Assembly: GCA_034696485.1 (NCBI GenBank)
Contig: JAQIWT010001607.1
Span: forward strand, 1 to 10,153
Length of the DNA: 10,153 nt
Direction: 5' to 3'
Origin: Isohypsibius dastychi
Lineage: Eukaryota; Tardigrada; Eutardigrada; Parachela; Isohypsibiidae
Part shown: positions 1 to 8,750 of the stretch, piece after piece
Layout of the letters: each line of letters opens with the position of its first letter
Numbering within the stretch: position 1 is the first letter of the stretch
Notes under the pieces: model-generated
Databases searched by the model: none
Told to the model about the DNA's origin: nothing
Seen by the model: the letters and a program-made list of their open reading frames with translations, nothing else
Program-made: the position numbers and the translations under genes

Positions 1-410
1 CCACATTTTCAGATCCAGTGCACTCCCACCACGTTCTGAAAAATGAAAATCTTTTGCTCGCAAATCCGGAACAGCGTTAATAGCAACGGTCACTAGTAAA
101 ACTTTGCTAAAACTTGACAGAATATGTTGGGCTGCAACATGTGACGCCACGCGATTCAACACTTAGTTTGTTGCGAATCTCATGGTTAACTTAAGGCAGT
201 TTTGCTTCATCGACCGGAACCCAAAATATAGTCGGCTGTTGAATTCTCAGCACAGAATATTTTCCGGATCTTCCCCCATACTAATGTAAGTGAAAGCTTC
301 GTGTGTACAACTAACTTCTGCAGAAAGATCGGTGTTGCCAAGACTCACGTTTTAATATTTTTTTAGCCCCAAAAATATGGCTCTGCTACACAAGGATTAT
401 CGAAGCTTAC
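1..410 (-). other. Unresolved 3' continuation of the TAB1-like gene
   Basis: The preceding exon ends at a good donor (410-409, GTAAGC). One frame below it reads CTHEAFTYISMGEDPENI, then meets TGA at 249-247. The same frame reads LKLTMRFATN, meets TAA at 165-163, and goes on as LNRVASHVAAQHILS. These pieces resemble, in order, the TAB1 segment after SxGLYK, especially the block human TAB1 writes as EFAKQ..LDAVAQAVVDRV. There is a strong acceptor at about 36 (CATTTTTCAG), after which RGGSALDLKMW runs to the window edge. I could not place introns that remove both stops and keep phase. It may be several short exons with weak splice sites, a decayed gene end or sequence error. Confidence 0.45.
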
Positions 411-1805
411 TTGTACAGTCCACTTGACATGAGGTAGACAAACCCCGGGGTCGCCTGACTCACCGGTATGCCACCAACAATTTCCGGTTCGCAAATAATA
501 GGTGATGAAACCGAGTTTCTGCCAAAATATCAGAAATAAGGTCATTAACAGCTGCAACGAAATGACTCAGTATTACCTGAGGATATCAAAACTTTGATAG
601 TATTTTTTCAACGCATAATTTCCAATGCATCGCGTTAGCTTTAAGGCTTGTGATCTCCGAAGTTTATCGACATCCAGGCCGAGCATCGACAATCGCAGCG
701 TCTCGTCATCGCTGTCAATATTGTGCAAGATACTGACTGGACGAATCTTGAGGACGCCTTCGGGGCTAAGCTGACAAAGAACAGCCACTGAGTCACCTAC
801 AACAGAATTAAATGCGCATGTTAATCACTGGTTTAAATTAAGAAAGCAGGTTTTGCGCGAATAACTTACCGCAACTGGCAAAAAAGAGTTTTCCATGGCA
901 GAAAACAGACATGACAGCTGTCGTTCCTCCCGAATAATGTTCATTCTTGACGTCGGGACTTCCGTTAACCGTGACATTTCGTGAAAGAAACACCGAACTG
1001 GCGCTTTCTTCTAAGCTATCAAAGAATTTCTCCTCGACCATATGGAAAGCGTTTGCGATGACGGTGTGGACTTCTTCATCGTCAATCGGAGCTGGAAAAC
1101 CAAAAATGAATAACAATAAAAACTTAAATAAATAAATAAAACTCGTTGAGAATTATCATAACTTAATTGCAAGAATGGTAGGGAATTAGAAAAACTCAAA
1201 CGAATTAAAGATCACTTCTCTAGGAAGAAAACAGCAGATATGAAGATATACATTTCACGAACATTTAGCTGAAAATATTTGGTAGTAGTAACATTCTTCC
1301 ATGAGGCAATACCTTCAAGCTGCCCAAGAAGAAGCTCGAGAGGAAACTGCTGGGAGGCGAACTGCGAGGCTTTTGAGCCGTCATGTCCATCGAAGATGCA
1401 ATACAGATGAATGTCGTTCACCCTGAAATGCAGAATGAAATCTGGAAATTTCAGAATACAGAAAAAAAACCGAGATGGGTGTCTGTTAAAAATCAGACAA
1501 ATAAAATAACGGTTTGGCGCATGCAACGCTAGTAAATGATCAAAATAAACGCACCTATAGCTAATCACTCTGTCTTCATCCTCCCCATCTTCCATAGTAA
1601 AGTGCGCTCCATCGCCGCGATACAGGCATTTCCGAGTCGAGCCGATTCCCGCTTCCTCCGACCATTTAATGTCAATAATGCTTCGCCCATCCTGAAATCC
1701 ACAATTTACGTTTGTAAATAAATCCACAAGCGTAAACCGTCCATGTGCAGATAAAAAATAAGCATTCAGTATTCTTACCATATTGTTTTCCATAAAACCA
1801 GACAT
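411..1805 (-). CDS. TAB1: TAB1-like protein (TAK1-binding protein 1, PP2C-fold pseudophosphatase), 5' and central exons
   Basis: TAB1 family members bind and activate the MAP3K TAK1 through a catalytically dead PP2C fold. Six exons join in phase: 1805-1779, 1691-1555, 1422-1313, 1091-870, 796-577 and 518-411, giving about 274 residues. ATG 1805 is the first in-frame Met after an upstream in-frame stop. The joined protein shows KWSEEAGIGSTRKCLYRGDG near residues 18-37, CIFDGHDG (63-70), LELLLGQLE (83-91), YSGGTTAVMSVF (144-155), FFASCGDSVAVL (161-172), LRLSMLGLD and PIICEPEIVGG (245-255), then GFVYLMSSGLYK (264-275). Order and spacing follow TAB1. The PP2C DGHxG aspartate is kept, but the second metal-binding Asp of ordinary PP2Cs (LxSDGLW) is Ser 270 or 271 here, so catalysis is unlikely. 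The rest of the PP2C-like domain and the TAK1-binding tail should lie past 411. It is divergent from the WASHC2 gene. An active PP2C is the alternative, but the ELLLGQL and LSxLGLD blocks are TAB1-like. Confidence 0.86.
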
Positions 1806-2359
1806 TATGACGATGTGATACTTGAGCGGACAAAATTCTCCTGTGTGCCCAAATACGGCACTAGCAGCTATCAAATTCCTCTCATGAAACAGAACGATTC
1901 ATCCGACGATCTTCCACAGATGAGCTGCACAGCTTCTTCCGTTATGACATTCTTCACCGTCCCGTTAATCCACAACTCGTATCTTGATTCATATCAAAGT
2001 GCAGCCTGAGCGAAAACAAAATCGGCGATACGTATAAATAACATAACAGAAAATCTCTCTTACGAAAGTTTGATGAATGAACGAGAAATGAGTCACCGAC
2101 TCAAACATTTGTTCGTGAAAACCGAGAAGCGAAGCTCCCGTACCGTATGTTCTCCGCTTCAGTGAAGCGGGGCCGAAGCGGGGTGGAAGCGGGGGGGGGG
2201 GGGTGAGGGCTAGCCACAGTCAGCTGCAAATTTGGAAAATTACACGACGTAAACATCCTCCAAAACAAAACCAGCACCACTTTCCTTGCTGGCGATTTCT
2301 ATTTCTAATTGTTTATCGAACGTGATTCGACGCTTCTCCAAGATTTTCATGTTTATGAT
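1806..2359. promoter_or_regulatory. Divergent intergenic region between the TAB1-like gene and WASHC2
   Basis: These 554 bases separate two head-to-head start codons (ATG 1805 on minus, ATG 2360 on plus), so both promoters and 5' UTRs must lie here. No supported exon falls inside. Visible elements are an imperfect palindrome TGAGTC-ACC-GACTCA at 2089-2103, containing an AP-1-type TGAGTCA, and the G-rich repeat block at 2154-2203. I see no convincing TATA box. Regulation from these elements is inference. Confidence 0.5.
2154..2203 (+). repeat. Palindrome, GAAGCGGGG tandem repeat and 13-G tract
   Basis: CCGCTTCA-G-TGAAGCGG (2154-2170) is a perfect 8-bp inverted repeat with a one-base centre. 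Its right arm overlaps the first of three 11-bp units: GAAGCGGGGCC (2164), GAAGCGGGGTG (2175) and GAAGC (2186) running into 13 consecutive G (2191-2203). The four G-runs on the plus strand fit a G-quadruplex motif. The tract lies about 157 bp upstream of the WASHC2 ATG. Confidence 0.85.
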
Positions 2360-5300
2360 ATGATGGGTTCAGGTGGAGAAAATACAGATGGGTTGAAAGA
2401 ACTGTATCCTCATTCATCAAAATGGACACTTGCGCAAGATTCTTCTTTGGCGGAGTATTTGGAACGTAAGAAATCTAACTGAAAGAAATCTAATTTTACT
2501 TGGACTTCTACGTAGTTTTTCTTAAACGCATTTCTTGATTGCAGAATTCTGCAAGCGTGTTGTAGCAAAAGCAGAGTCAACGAAAAAGGAGATCCAGACG
2601 ACATCGCACGATTCCGAAAATTGCAGAATTCGTCTTCAGTCATGCATAAATTCATTCAACATGCTCTCGAATATCCAGTTCATGGAAAGCCGAGTTCGGG
2701 ATGAAGAAGGTGCACCCAAAAATGCTGCACAAACCGAGTCGGCGGAAATGAACAATCCTCCTGAAACTCCTGAAAACAGAAAATGGAGAGAGGTATGTCT
2801 GGATAACTTTCTTTTACGCTTTCTCTTTTTCGCTTTTTCAGAAGCATTTTGATCGTATTGGATTGAAAATTTACGAGAGCTTTAGCTGACAATCAAATCT
2901 AATTTGATTTTCTGTTGTTTTTTCAACATTAATTTTTGTTGTCAAACAGCTGAAGGAAACTGTGATCCTGACGAAAGCTGTGGTTGAAAATGCTTTTGAC
3001 GTGGTGGAAGTGAATGTTGATGATAGTGACGACGAGGATATTACGCCCACCAAACGGACATTCCGCGATGCCAAGGATCCTTATCTAAGAAGACCACTTC
3101 CATATCTAATCGGATCTGATGAATTCAACCGTGATAAATACGTCGGTCTGAAACACAAAGCGGACGAACAGCCGCAAGATAATACGGATGACGTTCTCAT
3201 CTTGACTCCCAATCTGGATGATATTTTGGTTCCTGCTTATGCGAATCGATCCAGAACTAGCACCTTGTTACCTTTCGGTCAAGAGAGTCCAAATTTCGGC
3301 GGAAGTCGGCAGTCGCTGAATGATGGTCTGACCGCACCGTCGCCAGCCTTCCCAAAAATCAGTCGCAAGCCTACAACTGTGATAAGTTCGAGTGATTCAG
3401 AAGATGAGAAAGATATCTTTTCTTCCAAACCCGTGATGCCGTCAAATAATTCCAAGTCTGCTCTCAGCTCGTCGACTGATATTTCGGATCTTGCCTCGCG
3501 AACAAGATCGGCTTCGCAGAACAGCTGCAACAGTTCGACCGTACGTGTTTCGAGTTGATTTGCTTTAAAAATCAGTCTAGTCGAGTTGTTTCTCACATTT
3601 GGAGATCGTTTTGATTCGTATTATGTTTTTTCATTTTTAGGCTCAGAAGCAAGCGAAGTCGTTATTCGATGACGACGATGAGGAAAGTGATTTATTCAGC
3701 ACCGCTAAAATAAAGCCGCCGATAGCAACACGACCAGTCAAAGCCGTCCCTGTTGTCAAAACTGACGCAGAATCAAAATCAGCTAAGCCGGTGGCGCCAG
3801 CCCGACCAGCTGTGGAAACCAAACAAAAGTCTTCTTTGTTTGATGAGGATGACGACGAGGAAAGTAGCATCTTCGCACCACCTAGACCAAGTGCGGTTTC
3901 TGCTCCGAAAGGGATGATGTCGGAACTGGCGAAGAAGATCGGTGCACCAAATCCATCTCGTTTGGAAACAACTGACTCTGGAGCTCTGCCGGACCCTGGT
4001 ACGGAAGTCCCGGAGAAACAGACTTCGAAAGCGCCGGAAGTGCTGGCTAGTTCCCGTACGGTGGTGAAGCCGGTGAAGAAATCGGCGCTGTTTGATGATG
4101 AGGAAGATGATGATTTATTCAGTGCTTTAAAACCGCCGGCGAAACCTAGTAAACCGCAAGCACCTGCGAGAATGCCGAATTCGGATTCAAACAACAAAAG
4201 TCCAAATCCTTCTGACAACTCGGAATCAGTCATCGCTACGCCGTCACCATTTGGCGATGCTGAAATCGCTCCGTAAGTGATCTCTCACCTCGTAGTGCAA
4301 ACATGCGATTTATCGATGATGTATTTTCAGGACTCCGAAGTCTCGTGTGAATTCGCAAAACGGTGTACCAGATATACCCAAATTTGCACCTGCCCTGCTT
4401 GCCAAAGCGCCTGTTGTAACAAAGGCAAAAGCTTCGATCTTCGAAGACGATGATGATGATGACATATTTAGTGCTGCTCCGAAGAAACCGACCAAACTAA
4501 ATTCTGTGCTTCCGCAGTCCGTCCCTGTGTTGCCAGCTGTTGCTCCGTCCAATGAGAAACCACCGGCTGCGTCTCGGAGGAAGGTTCAGAGCAGTCTTTT
4601 CGATGACGAAGATGACGATTTATTCAGTGTTCGAAAGGTCACGAAAAACAAGTCTGCTGATGCGGTGTCTGCAGATGTGCAATTCCTGGCAAATGACTCG
4701 AAAGGGGAATCAGCACCATCGAAAAATGCATCGTCTCTGCCATTATCACAAGACTTGCCCGTGGATTCTGGAGTTGACCAGGACGTGAAAACTGCGAACA
4801 TGCTGAGCCAGCCAGAACCGATTAAAATCGAAACAAAGCCTGGTGCTGCTGCTGTATCCAAGAAAGCCGCCGTTTTCGATGATGAAGAAGATGGCGATCT
4901 GTTTTCGGTAAAGAAACCGCAACCAACCTTCCGCCAGACTCCGGTACCTGTTACGGCTGATAAAAACGATGAAGTCGTGTCGGCACCACCACGGAAAGAA
5001 GTTACACTAGTGGAAGACGTGAAACCTGCTAGACATATCGATGTGAAAATTGCGGAGATGGTTGATCCGTGGGCAAGTGATGACAGTGATCTTCCTCAAC
5101 TGGAGCCACCGCCTAAAACTGCACCCGCCGCGCTACACGGTCCGATGAAATGGAAACTGCCTGGGTTGGTAAAAATTGAAGAGTCAGGTATGTTTTACTT
5201 TGTTAAGAAAATGTTTTGTACACCATATAACCAGTGTATGATAGTTTCCCCGCCAAATTCGCCGATTGAACCTAGCTCAGCCCTGAGTTCTCCAGAAAGC

Positions 5301-6707
5301 CCGAGCAAACCGACCGATGGTACGAATTTGTTCATTCGAGATATGCCGGTCGAAAAACATCGGTCTGTTGTTACAGAAGCAGTCGCAAATACTGAACCAC
5401 TTGTTGCTGAGCAGGAAGTGGCGAAAGCTGCTCCAGCGCCAGTTCCGCGTCGTCGAGTTTCTGCGAAAAAGCCTTTGGGTACAGAAACTCCAGTCATCGC
5501 CGCCGAGGATCATCTTCCACAGTCGACTTCACCGGCGGAAATGGCCTCCGAAAAGAGCTCTGTATCCGTTGAAGCTCAACCTGAACAGAAGGAAGTGCCG
5601 GTTGTGCAGAAAACAATCCCATTTGTACCGGAAATGACGCTGGACAGTGAGCCGGAGAAGGAAGCCGAAAAGCCTCAGCCACCTGTTGCTACTCGTCGCC
5701 AACCTGCGAAGCGAGCTAAAGTCAGAACGGCCAGTATCATTAGCGCCACAGAAATTTCTTCGGAGATATCCGACGAAGTCAAAGTTGCCTCTCCGTTGAA
5801 TGCGCATGAGCCAGCTTCACACTCTCCTCATCACCAACGTAAACCAGTTGAAGAAAGCCGGGAACTGGCGGACATGAGAGAAAAACCAGCTGTACCGGAA
5901 GTGCGGGAGAGATTCAGTTCCAGCAAGCCAGTGGAAACAAAGACAGAGGAAGGAATTTCCGGATTTTTGTTTTCCGGAGGCTTCACCGATCTTCTTGGTG
6001 GGTCGGAGATGCGACCATCTGGATTATTCGACAGTACAATACCGACGAACAATGTCTCTCGCTCAGAGACACCACCAGATCTTGACCGGAAGTCGTTCGA
6101 AGCCGAAGCAGCAGCGCCGTTTGCGTTCCAGGAGCCACCCTCATTGCCGGTTGCTTCCCCAGAGCCGCCACCGTTGTCGTTTGTTTCTCAGGAGCCACCA
6201 CCAATGTCATCAAAATCGTCATCACTTAGTGGTTCCATGACGTCTTTGAAAAAACGTGGTGGATCCATTTTTGAAGACAACGATTCCGACGAAGATCTCT
6301 TTGGGAAATCACAGATTAAAGTGCCACTTGCTGTTGCTGTTAAACAAGCTTCCGCCGTTCTGCCACCAGTGAAGAAGGCGTCGTTTTTGGAAAATGGTGA
6401 TAGAAGTTCTTCCCGACCATCAGCTACAGAAGTGACCTTTGATCCTCTGAACGTCCCGCCCGAAATACCAGATGATATTCCGGTTCCGAAATCCAGCTCT
6501 TCCGCCGTGAAATCTTCCAGCTTGAAAGCTAGCGGAAAAAGTACGTTGTTCATTGAAAGCGATAGTGAGGAAGATTTGTTCAGCACGCCTTTGCCTGGAA
6601 AATTTGGCACGGATAAAGTGGAGAAAACAAACGCGAGTGTACGCGTTGCGAAGAAAAAGCCTGCGTTGTTTGATGATGTGAGCGACGACGACCTGTTCAG
6701 CAAATGA
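2360..6707 (+). CDS. WASHC2: WASH complex subunit 2 (WASHC2/FAM21), complete, 6 exons
   Basis: WASHC2 is the scaffold of the endosomal WASH complex. Its head binds the other subunits and its long tail binds retromer (VPS35) and other partners. Exons 2360-2465, 2545-2792, 2950-3540, 3641-4272, 4331-5187 and 5245-6707 join in phase into 1298 residues; human FAM21 is about 1340. The start is ATG ATG at 2360/2363, with an in-frame stop at 2306. Head signatures are KWTLAQDSSLAEYLE, FNMLSNIQFMESRVRDEEGAP and RRPLPYLIGSDEF (ending about residue 178), matching WSLA.DAGLL, FLMLSNTQFIENRVYDEE and DRPLPYLIGS of vertebrate FAM21. The remaining 1100 or so residues are low-complexity, with nine LFa-type acidic motifs. 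LFSGGFTDLLGGSE followed by SGLFD (near residues 1053-1076) recalls the FSGG/GLF region of FAM21. I saw no clear CapZ-binding (CPI) consensus. The TGA at 6705 ends the protein two residues after the last motif. Confidence 0.93.
5188..5244 (+). other. 57-nt in-frame intron inside WASHC2
   Basis: The donor is TCAG|GTATGT and the acceptor is ATGATAG|TTTCC. The length is exactly 19 codons with no in-frame stop, so the reading frame stays open whether or not it is removed. Unspliced, it would add a hydrophobic, aromatic stretch (MFYFVKKMFCTPYNQCMI) to an otherwise charged, Pro/Ser-rich tail. Removal joins GESG to VSPPNSPIEPSS smoothly. The internal CCAG at 5231-5234 is a second acceptor, but using it shifts frame into a stop. 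Confidence 0.75.
6129..6218 (+). repeat. Three tandem 30-nt coding repeats in WASHC2
   Basis: Three consecutive 10-codon units encode QEPPSLPVAS, PEPPPLSFVS and QEPPPMSSKS. The DNA copies have diverged, but the GAGCC-CC core is shared. The repeat is Pro-rich and sits in the linker between the two LFa clusters. It looks like local duplication within the disordered tail. Confidence 0.8.
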
Positions 6708-6859
6708 TATTTCCGGTCATCGCATGCTAAATTGTGATCCTCTAGTTTTAGTCGAAACAATGTTTTTGGAAATTCCAGTTAGTAATCCCGGTACTTTAGT
6801 TTAACTGGTTTTGTTTTTTTAGTTCATTTACCATCTTGTTAGTCTGTAGTGAACCAGTA

Positions 6860-6865
6860 AATAAA
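6860..6865 (+). terminator. Polyadenylation signal for WASHC2
   Basis: AATAAA lies about 150 bases after the stop, following a T-rich stretch. It is the only canonical signal on this strand before the convergent neighbour, so the 3' UTR is probably about 170-180 nt. Confidence 0.65.
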
Positions 6866-7334
6866 ATTTGAACTTGCGGTCGATTTTGGGTGGAACTCGG
6901 GACAAATCTCGCTGGAAATTCTGGAAGTACTCACAGGAGATCGAGAAGCCTTCCACGCCGGTTTTGCCACTTCTTTTCAGGCGGCTGAACCGATCGAAAC
7001 AGTAAATCTAAGATAATCGCATGGACAAAATCTTGATTTTTCGGTGAATTCGTACAATGCATTGAACAAATCTAATCATACAATGAATCGCAGACTGAAG
7101 GAGATGTTTCAACAAGTTCAGATTACTACCTATACGAAGCGAACGGAAGATTGACAGAAGAAATGATTTGAAAGCGTACACTGGGACACAAACTGCGAAA
7201 TCAAATTTCATCTTTGCTCTGAGGTTAACATAAAAAGAGAGACGAAAAACAGCAAGAGAAAACTACTATACCAGCTTTGCTAAATACATTCGCTTGAACA
7301 GTTGACACACTTGACGGGCTTACCAAATTCACTC
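6866..7334. other. Convergent intergenic region
   Basis: This stretch holds the 3' flanks of WASHC2 (plus) and the two-helix membrane protein (minus). Short open frames exist on the minus strand at 7008-7211 but have no recognisable sequence or consistent splice sites. I found no AATAAA on the minus strand for the neighbour and no RNA gene. Confidence 0.5.
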
Positions 7335-8355
7335 TTACTCTGCTATATCCTTCATGATTTGGTCAAACTTCTTGGGTGGGCTGGGTCTCACTTCTTCAAC
7401 CGTGTCCCGTTCGGGCAGAACTCCTCTTATCTTTGAATTCGGCGCAGCGTTTGAAATGTCGCAAACCAGCTCACTGATCCCTTTTAGAACGTTCAAATAA
7501 AACGTTTTCTTCGCAGCCGTCCCTGGCAATGTGTTCGCACTTAGCACCACGGTTTTATTGAAGATCCGGAAAGCTGAACCGAAGTGATGTAAGGCGTAAC
7601 AGTAGTGATCATAGATATCCTTCGCAGAGCTTCCGACTTGGACAAGAGACAGCGTGCCGAAGTATCGCGCGAGTTGAGCAGAAGTTAAACTTCTTGACGT
7701 CCAGAAGTTCATTCGCGTTTCGGTGAGGGGATCAAAACCATGAATCTTTTCGCATTTTTCGATTGCGACTCGGCCGTTCTGGACTGCCGCCATTTTAATG
7801 GCGATATCGCGGAACTGAACGAATTCAAGGCACATTCCATCCCAAATTTTCCGTAAAGCTGCAACCTGTTTAGGAGATAAAACGGTGTTGACGACAGGGA
7901 CATCTGGAACTGAGAATTAGACAGCGTGAAATTAACATCCAGCAAATTACGGTGGTAACAAACTCACTTCGCTTCTTTCTATGGGCGAATGTTTCGAAGG
8001 AATAATCATCATCCGGCAGTGGGTCAGAGGACATTCGCGCTGCTCCACCTTTGTTGTTTGGTTTCGTCGGAGAACTTGTGATGTGCTTTTTCCCCTTTAC
8101 TTCCCGAACTTGAACAGGTTGGCTTGTTGTAATTTTTGGTGTTTCTCTTTGCGTCATCCCGATCGCCGCCGAGCTCTCACACGTTTGTTTCCAGAGGACA
8201 ATAAATGGGAACGCTGCGCATGCAATGTGGAGAATCCAAATACAACCAGCAAATATGCCACACAGCTCCACGTGAATCAAGGTTACGGTTGCAAGCATGA
8301 TAAGGATGATCAAGGATATGGCCAGCCCGATTATCCACGGGGCTCGAAGCGTCAT
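7335..8355 (-). CDS. Unrecognised protein with two N-terminal membrane helices, 320 aa, 2 exons
   Basis: Exon 1 is 8355-7968 and exon 2 is 7909-7335, split by a 58-nt intron (GTGAGT...TTCTCAG) in phase 1. ATG 8355 follows an in-frame TAG, so it is the first possible Met. Residues 5-29 (PWIIGLAISLIILIMLATVT and on) and about 31-55 (CGIFAGCIWILHIACAAFPF and on) form two closely spaced hydrophobic helices, probably a hairpin. A polar, basic linker follows to about residue 130, with QPVQVREVKGKKHITSS, DPLPDDDYSFE and AHRKKR. The rest is a soluble region of about 180 residues containing AALRKIWDGMCLEFVQFRDI, EKIHGFDPLTETRMNFW, LARYFGTLSLVQVG and YALHHFGSAFRIFNKTVVLS, ending PKKFDQIMKDIAE. The composition suggests an alpha-helical domain. 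I do not recognise the family and assign no function. A GTAAG overlapping the stop codon (7338-7334) could be a donor extending the protein. Confidence 0.75.
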
Positions 8356-8750
8356 CGTCGTTTCAGGAAGTATTTGGCTGCGGAATGCAAATTCCGTTCG
8401 ATCCTATTCGACTCTCAGAAAAAAGTACACGATGCTGATGAGTACACAGTTCCTTGTTGGGAACAGTTCAGATTAAACGTGAGCAAATCATAAATTTTGT
8501 GGGAAAAGTGATTTCAACAGGCGATCCAGTGTTGAAACAATACACTTTAATACCTTCAAATTCATTTCAGTTCAAATGCAATCAGTGCTGGAACAGTCGA
8601 AATTTCGTAGTCCAGCCACCCAAACAAGGGGCTTTCAGTCTGGTAGTTCCTTCGCATGTAATATGTATATAGTATCTATCAACTTCCGTTTGGCATTTGT
8701 GGTGCTTTCGTGATGTGATTGTGATTATTTTCGAAATTTGTTTGTCGAAC
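8356..8750. promoter_or_regulatory. Divergent intergenic region between the membrane-protein gene and the hydrolase gene
   Basis: These 395 bases separate two divergent start codons and should hold both promoters and 5' leaders. An ATTTCAG acceptor-like site near 8571 (plus strand) may end a 5' leader intron of the hydrolase gene or be a trans-splice site. ATATGTATATAG at about 8659 is AT-rich and TATA-like. No coding exon could be supported. Confidence 0.4.

Larger units (their letters stand above)
3662..6704 (+). repeat. Nine LFa acidic motifs in the WASHC2 tail
   Basis: The consensus is a hydrophobic residue plus F, a run of D/E, then L/I-F. Copies start at residue 323 (LFDDDDEESDLF), 381 (LFDEDDDEESSIF), 465 (LFDDEEDDDLF), 562 (IFEDDDDDDIF), 615 (LFDDEDDDLF), 707 (VFDDEEDGDLF), 1153 (IFEDNDSDEDLF), 1246 (LFIESDSEEDLF) and 1286 (LFDDVSDDDLF). 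Each is usually preceded by K and small residues. A half-copy, DSEDEKDIFSS, lies at the end of exon 3 (about 3400-3425). Six copies cluster before residue 720 and three sit in the last 150 residues, with a gap of about 435 between. In FAM21 these motifs bind VPS35. Confidence 0.9.

Noticed and set aside
383-410. A 28-nt intron (GTAAGC...GTAGCAG) that would continue the TAB1-like protein as KAIFLGLKK
   Set aside because: It is far below the usual minimum intron size and reaches a stop after about nine residues, although KAI resembles the TAB1 KAL.
947-1135. Plus-strand open frame over TAB1-like exon 3
   Set aside because: It is antisense to a conserved PP2C-like exon with good splice sites; it has no independent support.
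2089-2103. AP-1-like TGAGTCA within a short palindrome
   Set aside because: A 7-bp match in 550 bp of intergenic DNA is weak evidence for a working site; it is mentioned only in the region entry.
3643-4233. Long minus-strand open frame rich in Ser (196 codons)
   Set aside because: It is antisense to the Asp/Glu-rich WASHC2 exon 4; GAT/GAC/GAA codons read as Ser-rich on the other strand. It has no family features.
6188-6760. Minus-strand open frame of 190 codons across the WASHC2 3' end
   Set aside because: It is a compositional shadow of the acidic WASHC2 coding sequence.
7008-7211. Minus-strand open frame downstream of the two-helix gene
   Set aside because: It is short, with no motif and no in-phase splice link to the neighbouring gene.
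7981-8493. Plus-strand open frame of 170 codons
   Set aside because: It lies antisense to exon 1 of the two-helix gene, crosses its start, and has no recognisable motif, while the minus-strand model has clean membrane helices and splice sites.
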